64,000 nt of DNA from Nocardia sp. XZ_19_385 (GTDB lineage Bacteria > Actinomycetota > Actinomycetes > Mycobacteriales > Mycobacteriaceae), in NCBI RefSeq assembly GCF_015355755.1, contig NZ_JACVEE010000002.1, forward strand, positions 124,001 to 188,000, read 5' to 3'. Of the stretch, positions 41,948-51,835 are shown piece after piece. The stretch's first letter is position 1, and the number at the start of each line of letters is the position of its first letter. The position numbers were made by a program, and so were the translations under genes. The notes under the pieces are model-generated. The model saw nothing but the letters and a program-made list of their open reading frames with translations. It was not told where the DNA came from and searched no databases.

Positions 41948-41986
41948 CCGAACGCCACGCCGGACCTGGTCCGGCGTGGCGTTCGG
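41948..41986. terminator. Long bidirectional terminator hairpin
   Basis: CCGAACGCCACGCCGGACC and GGTCCGGCGTGGCGTTCGG are perfect reverse complements separated by one base. It lies between the convergent PLDc_N gene and purH, 14 bases past the purH stop. Confidence 0.85.
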
Positions 41987-41999
41987 AGTATTACCGCGC

Positions 42000-43565
42000 T
42001 CAGTGCGCGAAGTGGCGAGACCCCGTGAGGTACAGCGTGACTCCGGCCTCGCGGGCGAGATCGATGGTCTCCTGATCACGGACCGAGCCGCCCGGCTGCA
42101 CGATGGCGCGGACGCCGGCCTGGATCAGCTGCTGCGGGCCATCCGGGAAGGGGAAGAAGGCGTCGGAGGCGGCCACCGAACCCTTGGCGCGGTCCCCGGC
42201 GCGCTGCACCGCGAGCTGCACGGCGTCGACCCGGTTGACCTGACCCATCCCGACGCCGACGGAGGCGCCCTCGTGGGCCAGCAGGATGGCGTTGGACTTC
42301 ACGGCACGGCATGCGCGCCAAGCGAATTGGAGGTCGGCGAGGGTGTCCGCGTCGACCGCGTCGCCCGAGGCGAGGGTCCAGTTGGCCGGGTCGTCACCCT
42401 CGGCGTCGAGGACGTCACGCTGCTGCAGCAGCGCGCCGCCGCTGATCGGACGCAATTCGGCGCCCGCGCGCTGCGGCGGTTCGGCGACCAGGATACGCAC
42501 GTTCTTCTTGCGCTGCAACACTTCCACCGCACCGTGGGCGTAGGACGGTGCGACAATGACCTCGGTGAAGATATCGGCGACCTGCTCGGCCATCTGCACG
42601 GTGACCTCGCGGTTGGCCGCGATCACGCCGCCGAACGCGCTGACCGGGTCGCAGGCGTGGGCCTTGCGGTGGGCTTCGGCGATGTCCGCGCCGATCGCGA
42701 TGCCACAGGGGTTGGCGTGCTTGATGATCGCGACGGCGGGCGCGTCGTGGTCGTAGGCGGCGCGCCACGCGGCGTCGGCGTCGGTGTAGTTGTTATACGA
42801 CATTTCCTTGCCGTGCAACTGCTGTGCCTGGGCCAGGCCCTGGGTGCCGTCGTTGTTGGCGTACAGCGCCGCCGCCTGGTGCGGGTTCTCGCCGTAGCGC
42901 AGCACCGCGGTGCGCTCCCAGGTGCCGCCGAGCCAGCCCGGGAAACCGGCGGCCGTGCCGCCGACGCCGGGGACGTGCACGTTGGTCATCCAGCTGGCCA
43001 CGGCCACGTCATAGCTTGCGGTGTGCTGGAAAGCCTTGGCCGCCAACGCCGTCCGCTCGGGCAGGGTGAAACCGCCGGACTGCACGGCCGCGAGCACCTG
43101 GTCGTAGTCGCCGGTGTCCACGACCACGGCCACCGACGGATGGTTCTTGGCGGCGGCGCGCACCATGGACGGGCCGCCGATGTCGATCTGCTCGACGCAC
43201 TCGTCGGGGGTGGCGCCACTGGCCACGGTCTGGGTGAACGGGTACAGGTTCACCACGACCAGTTCGAACGCCTCGACGCCCAGCTCGACCAGCTGCGCGA
43301 CGTGCTCATCCTTGCGGGAGTCGGCGAGGATGCCCGCGTGCACGCGCGGGTGCAGGGTCTTCACTCGGCCGTCCAGGGTCTCCGGGAACCCGGTCAGGTC
43401 TTCCACTTTCGTCACCGGGATATCGGCGGCGGCGATCTTGCCCGCCGTCGAACCGGTCGACACCAGCTCGATCCCGGCGGCGTGCAGGCCGGTCGCGAGC
43501 TCGATGAGCCCGGTCTTGTCGTAGACGCTGACCAGCGCCCGCTTGATCGGCCTGCGATCACTCAT
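42000..43565 (-). CDS. purH: Bifunctional AICAR transformylase / IMP cyclohydrolase
   Basis: 521 residues, full length. The N-terminal MGS-like IMP cyclohydrolase domain has [18 protein letters not shown] and [10 protein letters not shown]; the transformylase domain has [30 protein letters not shown] and [10 protein letters not shown] (Lys-His catalytic pair). It performs the last two steps of purine synthesis. Its ATG overlaps the purN stop by eight bases; order perM-purN-purH is as in M. tuberculosis. Confidence 0.98.
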   Translation of the reverse strand: MSDRRPIKRALVSVYDKTGLIELATGLHAAGIELVSTGSTAGKIAAADIPVTKVEDLTGFPETLDGRVKTLHPRVHAGILADSRKDEHVAQLVELGVEAFELVVVNLYPFTQTVASGATPDECVEQIDIGGPSMVRAAAKNHPSVAVVVDTGDYDQVLAAVQSGGFTLPERTALAAKAFQHTASYDVAVASWMTNVHVPGVGGTAAGFPGWLGGTWERTAVLRYGENPHQAAALYANNDGTQGLAQAQQLHGKEMSYNNYTDADAAWRAAYDHDAPAVAIIKHANPCGIAIGADIAEAHRKAHACDPVSAFGGVIAANREVTVQMAEQVADIFTEVIVAPSYAHGAVEVLQRKKNVRILVAEPPQRAGAELRPISGGALLQQRDVLDAEGDDPANWTLASGDAVDADTLADLQFAWRACRAVKSNAILLAHEGASVGVGMGQVNRVDAVQLAVQRAGDRAKGSVAASDAFFPFPDGPQQLIQAGVRAIVQPGGSVRDQETIDLAREAGVTLYLTGSRHFAH

Positions 43566-44178
43566 TTGGAATTACTGCCTTTCGTCCGTCGGAGACAATG
43601 CCTCGCGTCGCGACGGCGGCGACAACCTCCGCCAGCAACCGTCGCTCGACAACTTTGATGCGCTCGTGCAAGCTCGCCTCGTCGTCGCCGGGCAGCACGG
43701 TGACCGCCTCCTGCGCGAGGATCGGCCCGGTGTCCACGCCCGAATCGACCAGGTGCACCGTCGAACCGGTGACCTTCACCCCGTAGGCGAGCGCGTCACG
43801 CACGCCGTGCGCGCCCGGGAACGCGGGCAGCAGCGCGGGATGGGTATTGATGATCCGGCCGCCGAACCGCTCCAGGAACGTGGGGCCGAGGATCTTCATG
43901 AAGCCTGCCGAGACGACCAGGTCCGGCTGGTATTCGGTGACCGCTGCGGTGAGCGCGACATCCCACGCGGCCCGGTCGGCGAAATCCTTCAGGGCCACCT
44001 TGAAATGGGGCACCCCCGTGGCTTCGGCGTGCTCGGTCGCAGCGCACTGCCGGTCCACCCCGACCGCGACGATCTTCGCCGGGAAATCGGCGGAGCTCGC
44101 GGCATCCAGTAATGCGCGCAGCAACGACCCCGTGCCGGAGGCGAGCACGACGACGGTGGCCGGTGCCGCGCTGGGCAT
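43558..44178 (-). CDS. purN: Phosphoribosylglycinamide formyltransferase
   Basis: 206 residues from ATG 44178. The domain starts [19 protein letters not shown], has [19 protein letters not shown], the catalytic [17 protein letters not shown] (Asn and His) and [10 protein letters not shown] with the catalytic Asp. PurN adds the third-step formyl group of purine synthesis using 10-formyl-THF. In-frame sequence extends upstream to 44238, but the ATG at 44178 gives the usual length. Translationally coupled with purH. Confidence 0.95.
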   Translation of the reverse strand: MPSAAPATVVVLASGTGSLLRALLDAASSADFPAKIVAVGVDRQCAATEHAEATGVPHFKVALKDFADRAAWDVALTAAVTEYQPDLVVSAGFMKILGPTFLERFGGRIINTHPALLPAFPGAHGVRDALAYGVKVTGSTVHLVDSGVDTGPILAQEAVTVLPGDDEASLHERIKVVERRLLAEVVAAVATRGIVSDGRKAVIPNE

Positions 44179-44293
44179 CCACGGGGCAGTCGAGGACGTC
44201 AGGGTTCTACTCCTGCGAATCGATGGGACGGCGGGCAACCGAACTGCCGCCGTCGTAGAGCCTAGTGGTGTCGCTCAGCTCACTCCCGACCGG

Positions 44294-45868
44294 TCAACGA
44301 CTCCGGAAGTAAGGGCGCGGGTCGGGGTCGGGATCGGGGTCGACCACTTCGGCGTCGACGATGTCCGGAGCGGTTGTGGCGCTTGCCGACTCGCTCGCGA
44401 CCGGGATCTCGGCCGCGTCCTCCTCGACGAGTTCGCCGTCTACCTCGACTTCGAGGTCGGGGCCGTCGTAGTCGGGGTAGTCGTCTTCGTAGTAGTCCTC
44501 GTCGTGGTAGTGACCGTCCGGGTCGTCGTCGTAGCCGTCGTCGTAGGCGTGCTCGTCGTACTCGCCGTGATCGTCGAAGTAGGTGTGGTCGTCGTCGGGC
44601 GCTCCGGCCGCAGCGGGCTTGGCGAGCCTCGGCACGGTGCCGACCGGGACCACGAACCAGCGCGCGAACATCAGGCCGGCGTATCCGGCGATCGCGAGCC
44701 ACCCGAAGACCAGCAGCCCGAAGACCGGCAGCTCCAGGCCTACCCGGCCGAAACTGCCGAGCATGCCACCGCCGATCGCGGCCAGCAGGGTCAGCGCCAT
44801 GCTGGTGAGGGCGGCGGAGGTGAGCGTTGCCCACGGCGAGGTGGCCTGATCGGGCGAGGTGCGTCCGCAGTCCAGGCCGTTCCACGCGCCGAGGCCCGCC
44901 GGGATCAGCAGGAACACCAGCCACCAGGTTGCCGCAGGCCCGGAGGGCAGCGCCGCCAGCACCGGCACCGCCGGAATCGGGCCGCCCACAACGGAGAACA
45001 GGCCGATCGACACCTCGCCGAACTGCGCGCCCGCGCCGACCAGCACCCCGACCGCGCCGAGCACCACGTTCGGCAGGTAGGCCAGCGACAGCACCGTCAG
45101 GCCGAGCACCCCGACCGCGTCGTGCGCGGCCTGATAGGTATCGCCGATGCGCGACCAGTGCAGCAGGAACGACAGCACGGTCACCGCGGTCCCGCCGGCG
45201 AGCAGGCGCAGCACGGTGCGGCGCGCGGCGTATCCGGCGGCGATCACCCATTCGGGCAGTTCCAGCCGCGAAACCAGCTGGTGGCCACTGCGACTGGCGA
45301 TACCGCCCGCCGCCGCGATCAGCTGTAGAAGAAGCACCCAGCCGAACGCGGCGAGGGCGTTCGGCGGCTGCAACGCGACCACGCCGGAGGCATCCTCGGC
45401 GACGGCCGAGCAGACGGCGGTGACCAGCAGCGGTCCCGCCACCGCGGCGCCGGCCAGCCAGGTGAGATCGGCGCGGGAACTGTCCGGTTCCACCGCGCGG
45501 GCGGTCTCCCGCCAGGTCAGCCACAACACCAGCCCGGTCGGCAGCAACGGCAGCAGGCCCAGCTGTGTGTTGCCGATCACCAGCGGAACCTGATGCGCCG
45601 CAAGCCAGCTCGCCGCGATGGCGCCCGAGGTACCGGCCAGCCCGCTGCGCGCGGTCAGCAACGTCGCGAAGACGAGCACGGTCATGGCGGTCAAGGTCAG
45701 CGCCGCCGGGCGGGCGGCCACCAGCAGCAGGGCCCGGCCGCGTTCCGGGGTCAGGGCCAGGAAGGCCCCGTCCTCGCCGGAGTCGGGCTTGCGAGCCTTG
45801 GTCGAGCGGGCGCCATTCCCTTGGGAGCCGCCGGTCCAGCGCTCGAGACTATTTCTGGAGGAGCTCAT
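44294..45868 (-). CDS. perM: DUF6350 polytopic membrane protein, PerM homologue
   Basis: 524 residues with eight or more membrane helices from about residue 48 to 425, and a cytoplasmic tail of about 95 residues extremely rich in Asp, Glu and Tyr. Markers: FATLLTARSGLAGTSGAIAA, VPLVIGNTQLGLLPLLPTGL and YLPNVVLGAVGVLVGAGAQF. Position between DUF5336 and purN matches Rv0955 (PerM), a membrane protein needed for cell division and persistence in M. tuberculosis. The acidic tail is much more repetitive than the membrane part. No catalytic motif is visible. Confidence 0.88.
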   Translation of the reverse strand: MSSSRNSLERWTGGSQGNGARSTKARKPDSGEDGAFLALTPERGRALLLVAARPAALTLTAMTVLVFATLLTARSGLAGTSGAIAASWLAAHQVPLVIGNTQLGLLPLLPTGLVLWLTWRETARAVEPDSSRADLTWLAGAAVAGPLLVTAVCSAVAEDASGVVALQPPNALAAFGWVLLLQLIAAAGGIASRSGHQLVSRLELPEWVIAAGYAARRTVLRLLAGGTAVTVLSFLLHWSRIGDTYQAAHDAVGVLGLTVLSLAYLPNVVLGAVGVLVGAGAQFGEVSIGLFSVVGGPIPAVPVLAALPSGPAATWWLVFLLIPAGLGAWNGLDCGRTSPDQATSPWATLTSAALTSMALTLLAAIGGGMLGSFGRVGLELPVFGLLVFGWLAIAGYAGLMFARWFVVPVGTVPRLAKPAAAGAPDDDHTYFDDHGEYDEHAYDDGYDDDPDGHYHDEDYYEDDYPDYDGPDLEVEVDGELVEEDAAEIPVASESASATTAPDIVDAEVVDPDPDPDPRPYFRSR

Positions 45869-46029
45869 ACCTCCGCCTCGCTGACGCTCGGCTCCGGCAT
45901 GTGCTCTTGGGAGGCTGCGGTGTCGATTCGCTCACTCCATTCGCTCATAAGACAAATCAAGCCTCGCATCCCTCGGACTTCGAGCGGGCCAGGCGCGCCG
46001 GAAGGGCGGACGGCGGGGCGCGGAAAACA

Positions 46030-46072
46030 CAGAGCCGGTGCTCGCCAAAGAAGTTGGCGAGCACCGGCTCTG
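46030..46072 (-). terminator. Intrinsic terminator after the DUF5336 gene
   Basis: CAGAGCCGGTGCTCGCCAA pairs with TTGGCGAGCACCGGCTCTG over 19 bases with a five-base loop; on the minus strand TGTTTTCC follows. It separates the DUF5336 gene from perM. Confidence 0.9.
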
Positions 46073-46084
46073 GGGGTTCAGGAA

Positions 46085-47116
46085 TTACTGCTGCTGGTCA
46101 TCCGACGGACGGAAGGCGCGGGTGGCCTTGTTGGCCGGATCCTCACCCTGCTCGCCGCCGAACGGCTGGCTCGCCTGCCCCGGCTGCTGACCGTAGCTCG
46201 GCGTACCGCTGTACTGCTGGCCGGCCTGCGGGCTGGCGAAGTGCTGGGTCGCGCTGTCGTCCGGACGCGGCTGCGCGGTCTGCCCGTACGGCGAACCCTG
46301 CTGCGGCACACCGTAACCGGGCTGCTGGCCGTATCCCGGCTGCTGACCGTAGGCGGCCTGCTGCTGACCCGGCTGGCTCTGCTGGCCGTAGGACTGGCCC
46401 GGCTGCTGACCGTAGGACTGGCCCGGCTGCTGGTACTGGCCCCCGGTGGAGCTGCCGAAACCGGGCTGACCGCCCTGCTGCCCGAAGGACTGCTGACCAT
46501 AGGGCTGGCCCGCCTGGCCCTGGCCGCCGAAGGACTGCTGGCCGTATCCGCCCTGCGGCGAACCGTATCCGCTCTGCTGGCCCTGCTGCGCGGACGCCGG
46601 CTTGGGCGCGGGCGCCTTCACGATGCCCATCGCGAACAGCACGACGGCGGCGGCCAGCGCAGCCTGCACCAGACCCAGGAACAGCAGAACCCACGCGCCG
46701 ATCCCGGATTCGTATTGATCAGGGAGACTGAACGCTTGGACCGCCACGCCGAGGAAGCCCGCGACCGCCGCGGCCGCGGAGATCGCCTTCCAGTCCTGGC
46801 CGGGCAGCAGCGACAGCCCGGCGGCCAGTCCGCTGAACAACAGCACGACGAGCACACCGGTGAGCCCGGTGGTGAATCCGCTCAGGCTCAGGTCCGCGTC
46901 GGAGAAGGTCGCGTACGGCAGGAATCCGAGCAGGAAGTTCAGCGCACCGAGCGCGGCGACACCGATCAGCAGGAAGAACGGAAGTCCTTTGCCCTCGGAC
47001 CCGGAAGCACTCGCGCCTGAACTGCCGCCACTGGCCTGCTGGCCGAGGTTGCTTGTGCTTGGTGCGGAAGGCGTCGCGGGTGTGTTGTACCCGGAGCCCC
47101 CGGTCGGGTATGACAT
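46085..47116 (-). CDS. DUF5336 membrane protein (34-kDa antigen-like)
   Basis: 343 residues: a serine/glycine-rich start, four membrane helices (about 45-165; LPFFLLIGVAALGALNFLLG, VLVVLLFSGLAAGLSLL, AAVAGFLGVAVQAFSL, LLFLGLVQAALAAAVVLF) and a long low-complexity tail of Gly-Tyr-Gln-Gln repeats (about 180-310; YGQQPGYGQQPGYG). This is the DUF5336/34-kDa antigenic protein family, positional equivalent of Rv0954. The tail suggests a phase-separating or cell-wall-facing role, but this is speculation. Confidence 0.88.
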   Translation of the reverse strand: MSYPTGGSGYNTPATPSAPSTSNLGQQASGGSSGASASGSEGKGLPFFLLIGVAALGALNFLLGFLPYATFSDADLSLSGFTTGLTGVLVVLLFSGLAAGLSLLPGQDWKAISAAAAVAGFLGVAVQAFSLPDQYESGIGAWVLLFLGLVQAALAAAVVLFAMGIVKAPAPKPASAQQGQQSGYGSPQGGYGQQSFGGQGQAGQPYGQQSFGQQGGQPGFGSSTGGQYQQPGQSYGQQPGQSYGQQSQPGQQQAAYGQQPGYGQQPGYGVPQQGSPYGQTAQPRPDDSATQHFASPQAGQQYSGTPSYGQQPGQASQPFGGEQGEDPANKATRAFRPSDDQQQ

Positions 47117-47240
47117 GTCGTCGTCTCCTAGGTCGATCGTTTTCGTGCTTAATACGTCTGGAACCTCACTTGACGCTACTGCACTCGTCCGCTGCGGTCA
47201 CCCTCAACCAACCGGACGCCTTGCTGGAACGCCAAATACA

Positions 47241-47271
47241 AAGGCCGCCCTCAGGTTCTGAGAGCGGCCTT
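47241..47271 (-). terminator. Terminator after sucD
   Basis: AAGGCCGCCCTCAG and CTGAGAGCGGCCTT pair with one mismatch; TTTGTATTT follows on the minus strand, 30 bases past the sucD stop. Confidence 0.8.
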
Positions 47272-47300
47272 CGTACATTTGTCGCGAATCAGGCGATGAT

Positions 47301-48203
47301 CTAGCCCTTTTCCAGGATTTCGCGCGCCAGTGCGGCGGTCGCGGACGGGGTCTTGCCGACCTTCACGCCCGCGGCCTCCAGGGCCTCCTGCTTGGCCTGG
47401 GCGGTACCGCCACCGCTGGAGACGATGGCGCCGGCGTGGCCCATGGTCTTGCCCTCGGGCGCGGTGAAGCCCGCGACGTAGCCGACGACCGGCTTGGTCA
47501 CGTTGGCCTTGATGTAGGCCGCGGCCCGCTCCTCGGCGTCGCCGCCGATCTCGCCGATCATGACGATGAGCTTGGTCTCGGGATCCTTCTCGAACGCCTC
47601 GATGGCGTCGATGTGGGTGGTGCCGATGACCGGGTCGCCGCCGATGCCGATGGCGGTGGAGAAGCCGAAATCGCGCAGCTCGTACATCATCTGGTAGGTC
47701 AGGGTGCCGGACTTGGAGACCAAGCCGATCGGGCCCTTGCCGGTGATGTTGGCCGGGGTGATGCCGACCAGCGACTCACCGGGGGTGATGATGCCGGGGC
47801 AGTTCGGGCCGATGATGCGGGTCTTCTGACCCTTCTCCACGTTGTAGGCCCACGCGTAGGCGGTGTCCTGCACCGGGATGCCCTCGGTGATGACCACGAG
47901 CAGCGGGATCTCCGCGTCGATGGCCTCGATGATGGCGTCCTTGGAGAACTTCGGCGGCACGAAGGCGATCGACACGTCCGCGCCGGTCTCCTTCATGGCC
48001 TCTTCGACGGTGCCGAACACCGGCAGCTCGACGGCGTTGCCGTCTTTGTCGGTGTGCGAGACGGTGGTGCCGGCCTTGCGCGCGTTCACGCCGCCGACAA
48101 CCTGGGTGCCCGCCTTCAGCATCAGTGCGGTGTGCTTGGTGCCCTCGCCGCCGGTGATGCCCTGGACGATGACCTTGGAGTCCTTGTTCAGGAAAATAGA
48201 CAT
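47301..48203 (-). CDS. sucD: Succinyl-CoA synthetase alpha subunit
   Basis: 300 residues. [47 protein letters not shown] and the phospho-histidine loop [16 protein letters not shown] with His256 show the alpha subunit that binds CoA and carries the phosphate in the TCA-cycle conversion of succinyl-CoA to succinate. ATG at 48203, 28 bases after sucC. Confidence 0.97.
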   Translation of the reverse strand: MSIFLNKDSKVIVQGITGGEGTKHTALMLKAGTQVVGGVNARKAGTTVSHTDKDGNAVELPVFGTVEEAMKETGADVSIAFVPPKFSKDAIIEAIDAEIPLLVVITEGIPVQDTAYAWAYNVEKGQKTRIIGPNCPGIITPGESLVGITPANITGKGPIGLVSKSGTLTYQMMYELRDFGFSTAIGIGGDPVIGTTHIDAIEAFEKDPETKLIVMIGEIGGDAEERAAAYIKANVTKPVVGYVAGFTAPEGKTMGHAGAIVSSGGGTAQAKQEALEAAGVKVGKTPSATAALAREILEKG

Positions 48204-48231
48204 TCTGTGTTTGTCCTTAACTCGGCCGTCG

Positions 48232-49398
48232 TTAGCGGGCGGCAGCCAGTTCGGCGGCCTTGTCGGCGCCTTCGTCCATTGTCTGCGCAAGCGTGATGAG
48301 CGGGTGCGCGGCATCGGCGAGAATCTTGCGACCCTCGTCGACCTTGTTGCCGTCGAGACGGACGACCAGCGGCTTGTTCGCCTCGGCGCCAAGGATTTCC
48401 AGCGCCTTCACGATGCCGTTGGCGACCGCGTCACAGGCGGTGATGCCACCGAAGACGTTCACGAACACACTCTTGACCTGCTCGTCACCCAGGATGACGT
48501 CCAGGCCCGCGGCCATGACCTCGGCCGAGGCGCCGCCGCCGATGTCGAGGAAGTTGGCGGGCTTGACGCCACCGTGGGCCTCGCCGGCGTAGGCGACGAC
48601 GTCCAGGGTGGACATGACCAGACCGGCGCCGTTGCCGATGATGCCGACCTCACCGTCGAGCTTGACGTAGTTGAGGTCGTTTTCCTTGGCCTTGAGCTCG
48701 AGCGGGTCGGTCGCGTCGAGGTCGGCGAACTCCGCGTGGCCCGGCTGCCGGAATTCGGCGTTCTCGTCCAGGGTGACCTTGCCGTCGAGGGCGAGGATCT
48801 CGCCTTCGGGGGTGCGCACCAGCGGGTTGACCTCGACCAGGGTGGCGTCTTCTCCGATGAAGACCTCCCACAGCTTCTGGATGGTCACGGCCGCGGCATC
48901 GAGCACCTCGGCGGGCAGGTGGCCCTGCTCGGCGATGGAACGCGCGAACGCGAGGTCGACGCCCTTGACGGCGTCGACGGGAACCTTGGCGAGGCGCTCG
49001 GGGGTCTTCTCGGCGACCTCTTCGATCTCCATGCCGCCTTCGACCGAGCACATGGCCAGGTAGGTGCGGTTGGAGCGATCCAGCAGGAAGGAGATGTAGT
49101 ACTCCTCCGCGATGTCCTTGGCTTCGGCGACAAGGATCTTCTTGGTGATGTGTCCCTTGATATCCAGGCCCAGGATGTTCGACGCGTGCGTGAACGCGTC
49201 CTCCGGGGTGGCGGCGTACTTCACGCCACCGGCCTTACCGCGGCCGCCGACCTTCACCTGGGATTTGATCATCACCGGCTTGCCGATTTCCTCGGCGATG
49301 GCGCGGGCGTCCTCGGCTGTGTCCGTGACGCGGCCCTCGGACGAAGGCACTCCGTGCTTAACGAAGAGCTCCTTCGCCTGATATTCGAAGAGATCCAT
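48232..49398 (-). CDS. sucC: Succinyl-CoA synthetase beta subunit
   Basis: 388 residues. [20 protein letters not shown], the ATP-grasp [49 protein letters not shown] and [14 protein letters not shown] are standard for SucC. Upstream gene of the sucCD pair. Divergent from the M23 peptidase gene. Confidence 0.98.
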   Translation of the reverse strand: MDLFEYQAKELFVKHGVPSSEGRVTDTAEDARAIAEEIGKPVMIKSQVKVGGRGKAGGVKYAATPEDAFTHASNILGLDIKGHITKKILVAEAKDIAEEYYISFLLDRSNRTYLAMCSVEGGMEIEEVAEKTPERLAKVPVDAVKGVDLAFARSIAEQGHLPAEVLDAAAVTIQKLWEVFIGEDATLVEVNPLVRTPEGEILALDGKVTLDENAEFRQPGHAEFADLDATDPLELKAKENDLNYVKLDGEVGIIGNGAGLVMSTLDVVAYAGEAHGGVKPANFLDIGGGASAEVMAAGLDVILGDEQVKSVFVNVFGGITACDAVANGIVKALEILGAEANKPLVVRLDGNKVDEGRKILADAAHPLITLAQTMDEGADKAAELAAAR

Positions 49399-49923
49399 GT
49401 ACTCACCGTCTCGTCTGCGTTGCTATGACAACGTCTTTGTTGGCGGCCCGACGTCGGAAGCGGGTCGGGTCGGACTCTAACCAGTCACATGGAGGGCCAA
49501 TCGGCCACGTTCATCGTAAGTGGCGCAGGTCACGGGCAGATACGCGGTGCGGAAAAACCGCTGGCCAAGGCTACTCACGAGTAGCTTGTTGACGCCGCGC
49601 CAGGTTAAGCGGGACATCCCGCCCGTCGAAGCGCATGTACTACGCGACGTCGTCGGATAACCTCACCAGAGTGCCCCGCACACCGTGAGACTTAACTCGG
49701 CACTACCGTGATCAATCTCACATGTTTGTAAGGATCGGGCGCAACGCTTGCGGACCCTGCAATCGTTTCGTTACCGTCATTGCGGTCGATGTCACAACTC
49801 GGTCACAACCAGGAGGACGGCAAGCTTGACGCACAGCAGCACTCCACAGGTTCGCCGTTCCCTGTGGGCGCCGGTTCCTTCCCGTCTCACCAGGTCAACC
49901 CGCTTCACGATGTGGCATCTCCG
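49399..49923. other. sucC/M23 divergent intergenic region and M23 gene leader
   Basis: About 520 bases. It carries the sucCD promoter, a Crp-type site at 49707-49723, and a probable leader of the M23 gene with a hairpin CCACAGG/CCTGTGG (49844-49867). An in-frame extension of the M23 gene to 49780 is possible but lacks a good start. Nothing else is recognisable. Confidence 0.5.
49707..49723. promoter_or_regulatory. Crp-family site between sucC and the M23 peptidase gene
   Basis: CGTGATCAATCTCACAT matches GTGA-N6-TCAC, one base short of the full Crp consensus. It is 216 bases before the chosen M23 start and 308 before sucC. Confidence 0.55.
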
Positions 49924-51102
49924 ATGAATCATCGCTCCACCCTCGCTTCCGGAAATCGCGCTCGCTCGGGACATCGTTATCGCGAAGACAACGAACCCCT
50001 CGCTGTAGCCGATACGGGCAGACGGTCCTTCCCCTCGTCCAACAGCCGGTACGCCGCCGCGGCCCCCGCCGCCGCCGAGCCCGCGCATCAGCAGTACGAC
50101 GACTACTCCGCCTACGACAACGGCGGCTACGACAACAACGGCTGGTCCACGAACAACGAGTGGGCCCAGCAGGATTCGTGGTCCGACGGTGGCGCCTGGG
50201 CGGCCAACGACAACGCGGACAACGGCTGGACCCCCGAGCCCGAGAACAACTGGGCCCCCGCCGCCGACGACGAATGGGTGCCGGACGCCGGTGCCGACTG
50301 GACTCCGGACAACACCGGTGCGTGGGCGCCCGAATCCACCGAGATCCCCGCGCTGAACAAGCCGCGCCGCGGTGGCGCGCACCGCATGCCCGCGCCGCCG
50401 GCCGCCCTCAAGGGTCGCGCCGCTGTCGTCGCCGTGGCCGCGGGCGCTGTCGTCGCCGCCGGTCAGTGCGCGATGGCCTCCCCCGAACAACCTTCGCAGA
50501 GCATCGATTACGAGGCCTCGGGTCAGATCCACGAGATCGCCGCGCAGTCGGTCAGCTTGGAAGGGCCCGGCGTCTCCCCCGTCGCGCCGCAGGTGCTCAA
50601 CGTCTCCGCGCCCACGAACTTCGGCCAGTTCTCCGACATCCTGGAGAAGGGCCGCAAGTACGCCGAGGAGCTCGCCGCCGCCGAGGCCGCGAAACTGCGG
50701 CCGCTGTTCGCGAAGTTCGCCGCCGGTAACTACACCTCCGGCTACGGCGCCCGCTGGGGCGTCCAGCATCTCGGCATCGACGTCGCGGGCCCCATCGGCA
50801 CCCCGATCTACGCGGTCGCCGACGGCACCGTGATCGAAGCGGGCCCCGCCGCCGGCTTCGGCATGTGGGTGCGGCTGCTGCACGACGACGGCACCGTCAC
50901 CATCTACGGCCACATCGACACCGCCACGGTGTACCAGGGCCAGCGCGTCATGGCCGGCGATCAGATCGCCACCATGGGCAACCGCGGCTTCTCCACCGGC
51001 CCGCACGTGCACTTCGAGGTCTGGCTCAACGGTGTCGACAAGGTCGACCCGGTGCCGTGGCTGGCCACCCGGGGCATCGGCCTCGGTGTCCAGCGCGATT
51101 GA
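49924..51102 (+). CDS. M23 family cell-wall metallopeptidase (copy A)
   Basis: 392 residues from the ATG at 49924. A cytoplasmic or disordered N-terminal half rich in Trp, Asn, Asp and Tyr (about 50-140), then RRGGAHRMPAPPAALKGRAA before a membrane helix or uncleaved signal (AAVVAVAAGAVVAAG), a helical segment and the LytM/M23 domain. Zinc ligands: QHLGIDVAGP (His, Asp) and GPHVHFEVW (HxH). Such enzymes cut peptidoglycan cross-links or serve as amidase activators. Orthologue in position to Rv0950c, divergent from sucC. Its C-terminal 170 residues are closely similar to copy B at 59919-60719. Confidence 0.88.
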   Translation: MNHRSTLASGNRARSGHRYREDNEPLAVADTGRRSFPSSNSRYAAAAPAAAEPAHQQYDDYSAYDNGGYDNNGWSTNNEWAQQDSWSDGGAWAANDNADNGWTPEPENNWAPAADDEWVPDAGADWTPDNTGAWAPESTEIPALNKPRRGGAHRMPAPPAALKGRAAVVAVAAGAVVAAGQCAMASPEQPSQSIDYEASGQIHEIAAQSVSLEGPGVSPVAPQVLNVSAPTNFGQFSDILEKGRKYAEELAAAEAAKLRPLFAKFAAGNYTSGYGARWGVQHLGIDVAGPIGTPIYAVADGTVIEAGPAAGFGMWVRLLHDDGTVTIYGHIDTATVYQGQRVMAGDQIATMGNRGFSTGPHVHFEVWLNGVDKVDPVPWLATRGIGLGVQRD

Positions 51103-51166
51103 CGCAAGTGCTCTGAATCACCGTCGCAACAACTGATTTCGCGGTGGCCCGGGTACCGTTGCCGGG

Positions 51167-51832
51167 ATGACGGCGATGTCGTGGGGCGAACTTGCGGAGC
51201 GGGTACTTGCGGCTGCGGGGTCGAGCCGGTACCTACTCGGTGTCGCGGGGCCGCCCGGAGCCGGGAAGTCGACGTTCGCGGCAGGTTTGCGAGATGCCAT
51301 CAACGCACGTGAGAGCGGGCTGGTCGCGGAGATCGCGCCGATGGACGGATATCACCTGAACAATGCCGAACTGCGCGCGGCGGGCAAGCTGACGCGCAAA
51401 GGTGAGCCGGATACCTTCGATGCCGCGGGATTCGTGGAGAACCTGCGCCGCTTGAGAGACGCACCGCTCGGGGCGCCGGTGCCCTGGCCGACATTCGATC
51501 GCAGAGTGGACGAACCCACGCCCGGCGGCATCGTTTTCGCCGACCAGCGCATCGTCATCACCGAGGGCAACTATCTGCTGTTCGACGATGACGAAGGTCA
51601 GGAATGGTCGGCGGTGCGGAAGTTGCTCGACGAGTGCTGGTATCTCGACGCCGACCGTCGGCTGCTGGAGAAGAGACTGCTGCGCCGCCATATTCGCGGC
51701 GGACGGACCGTCGGCGCCGCACGAATGAAGGTGCACGACAGCGACTTTCGCAACGCCGACCGAATCGCCGGCACCCGTGGCCGCGCGGATCTGGTGCTGC
51801 GCGGCCATCAGGGGCGGTACTACCTCGAATAG
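51167..51832 (+). CDS. P-loop nucleoside/uridine kinase-like protein
   Basis: 221 residues with Walker A in GVAGPPGAGKSTFAAGL, an acceptor-site motif MDGYHLNNAELR, PWPTFDRRVDEP, a VITEGNYLLF strand and a lid RRLLEKRLLRRHIRGGR. These match the fructose/nucleoside kinase-like branch related to uridine kinase and pantothenate kinase (YggC/FrcK-like). Substrate unknown. Its stop is three bases from the convergent pgi stop. Confidence 0.85.
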   Translation: MTAMSWGELAERVLAAAGSSRYLLGVAGPPGAGKSTFAAGLRDAINARESGLVAEIAPMDGYHLNNAELRAAGKLTRKGEPDTFDAAGFVENLRRLRDAPLGAPVPWPTFDRRVDEPTPGGIVFADQRIVITEGNYLLFDDDEGQEWSAVRKLLDECWYLDADRRLLEKRLLRRHIRGGRTVGAARMKVHDSDFRNADRIAGTRGRADLVLRGHQGRYYLE

Positions 51833-51835
51833 GGC

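Noticed and set aside
44374..45423. Arginine-rich reading frames opposite perM and other long opposite-strand frames
   Set aside because: These are by-products of high GC content; the real genes have known domains and codon bias on the other strand.
49740..49923. c-di-AMP (ydaO-type) riboswitch before the M23 peptidase gene
   Set aside because: The context is right for one, but the conserved core elements (a GGGGUGAAUC-type and a CAGCUAACCxxGUAGG-type block) are not found.
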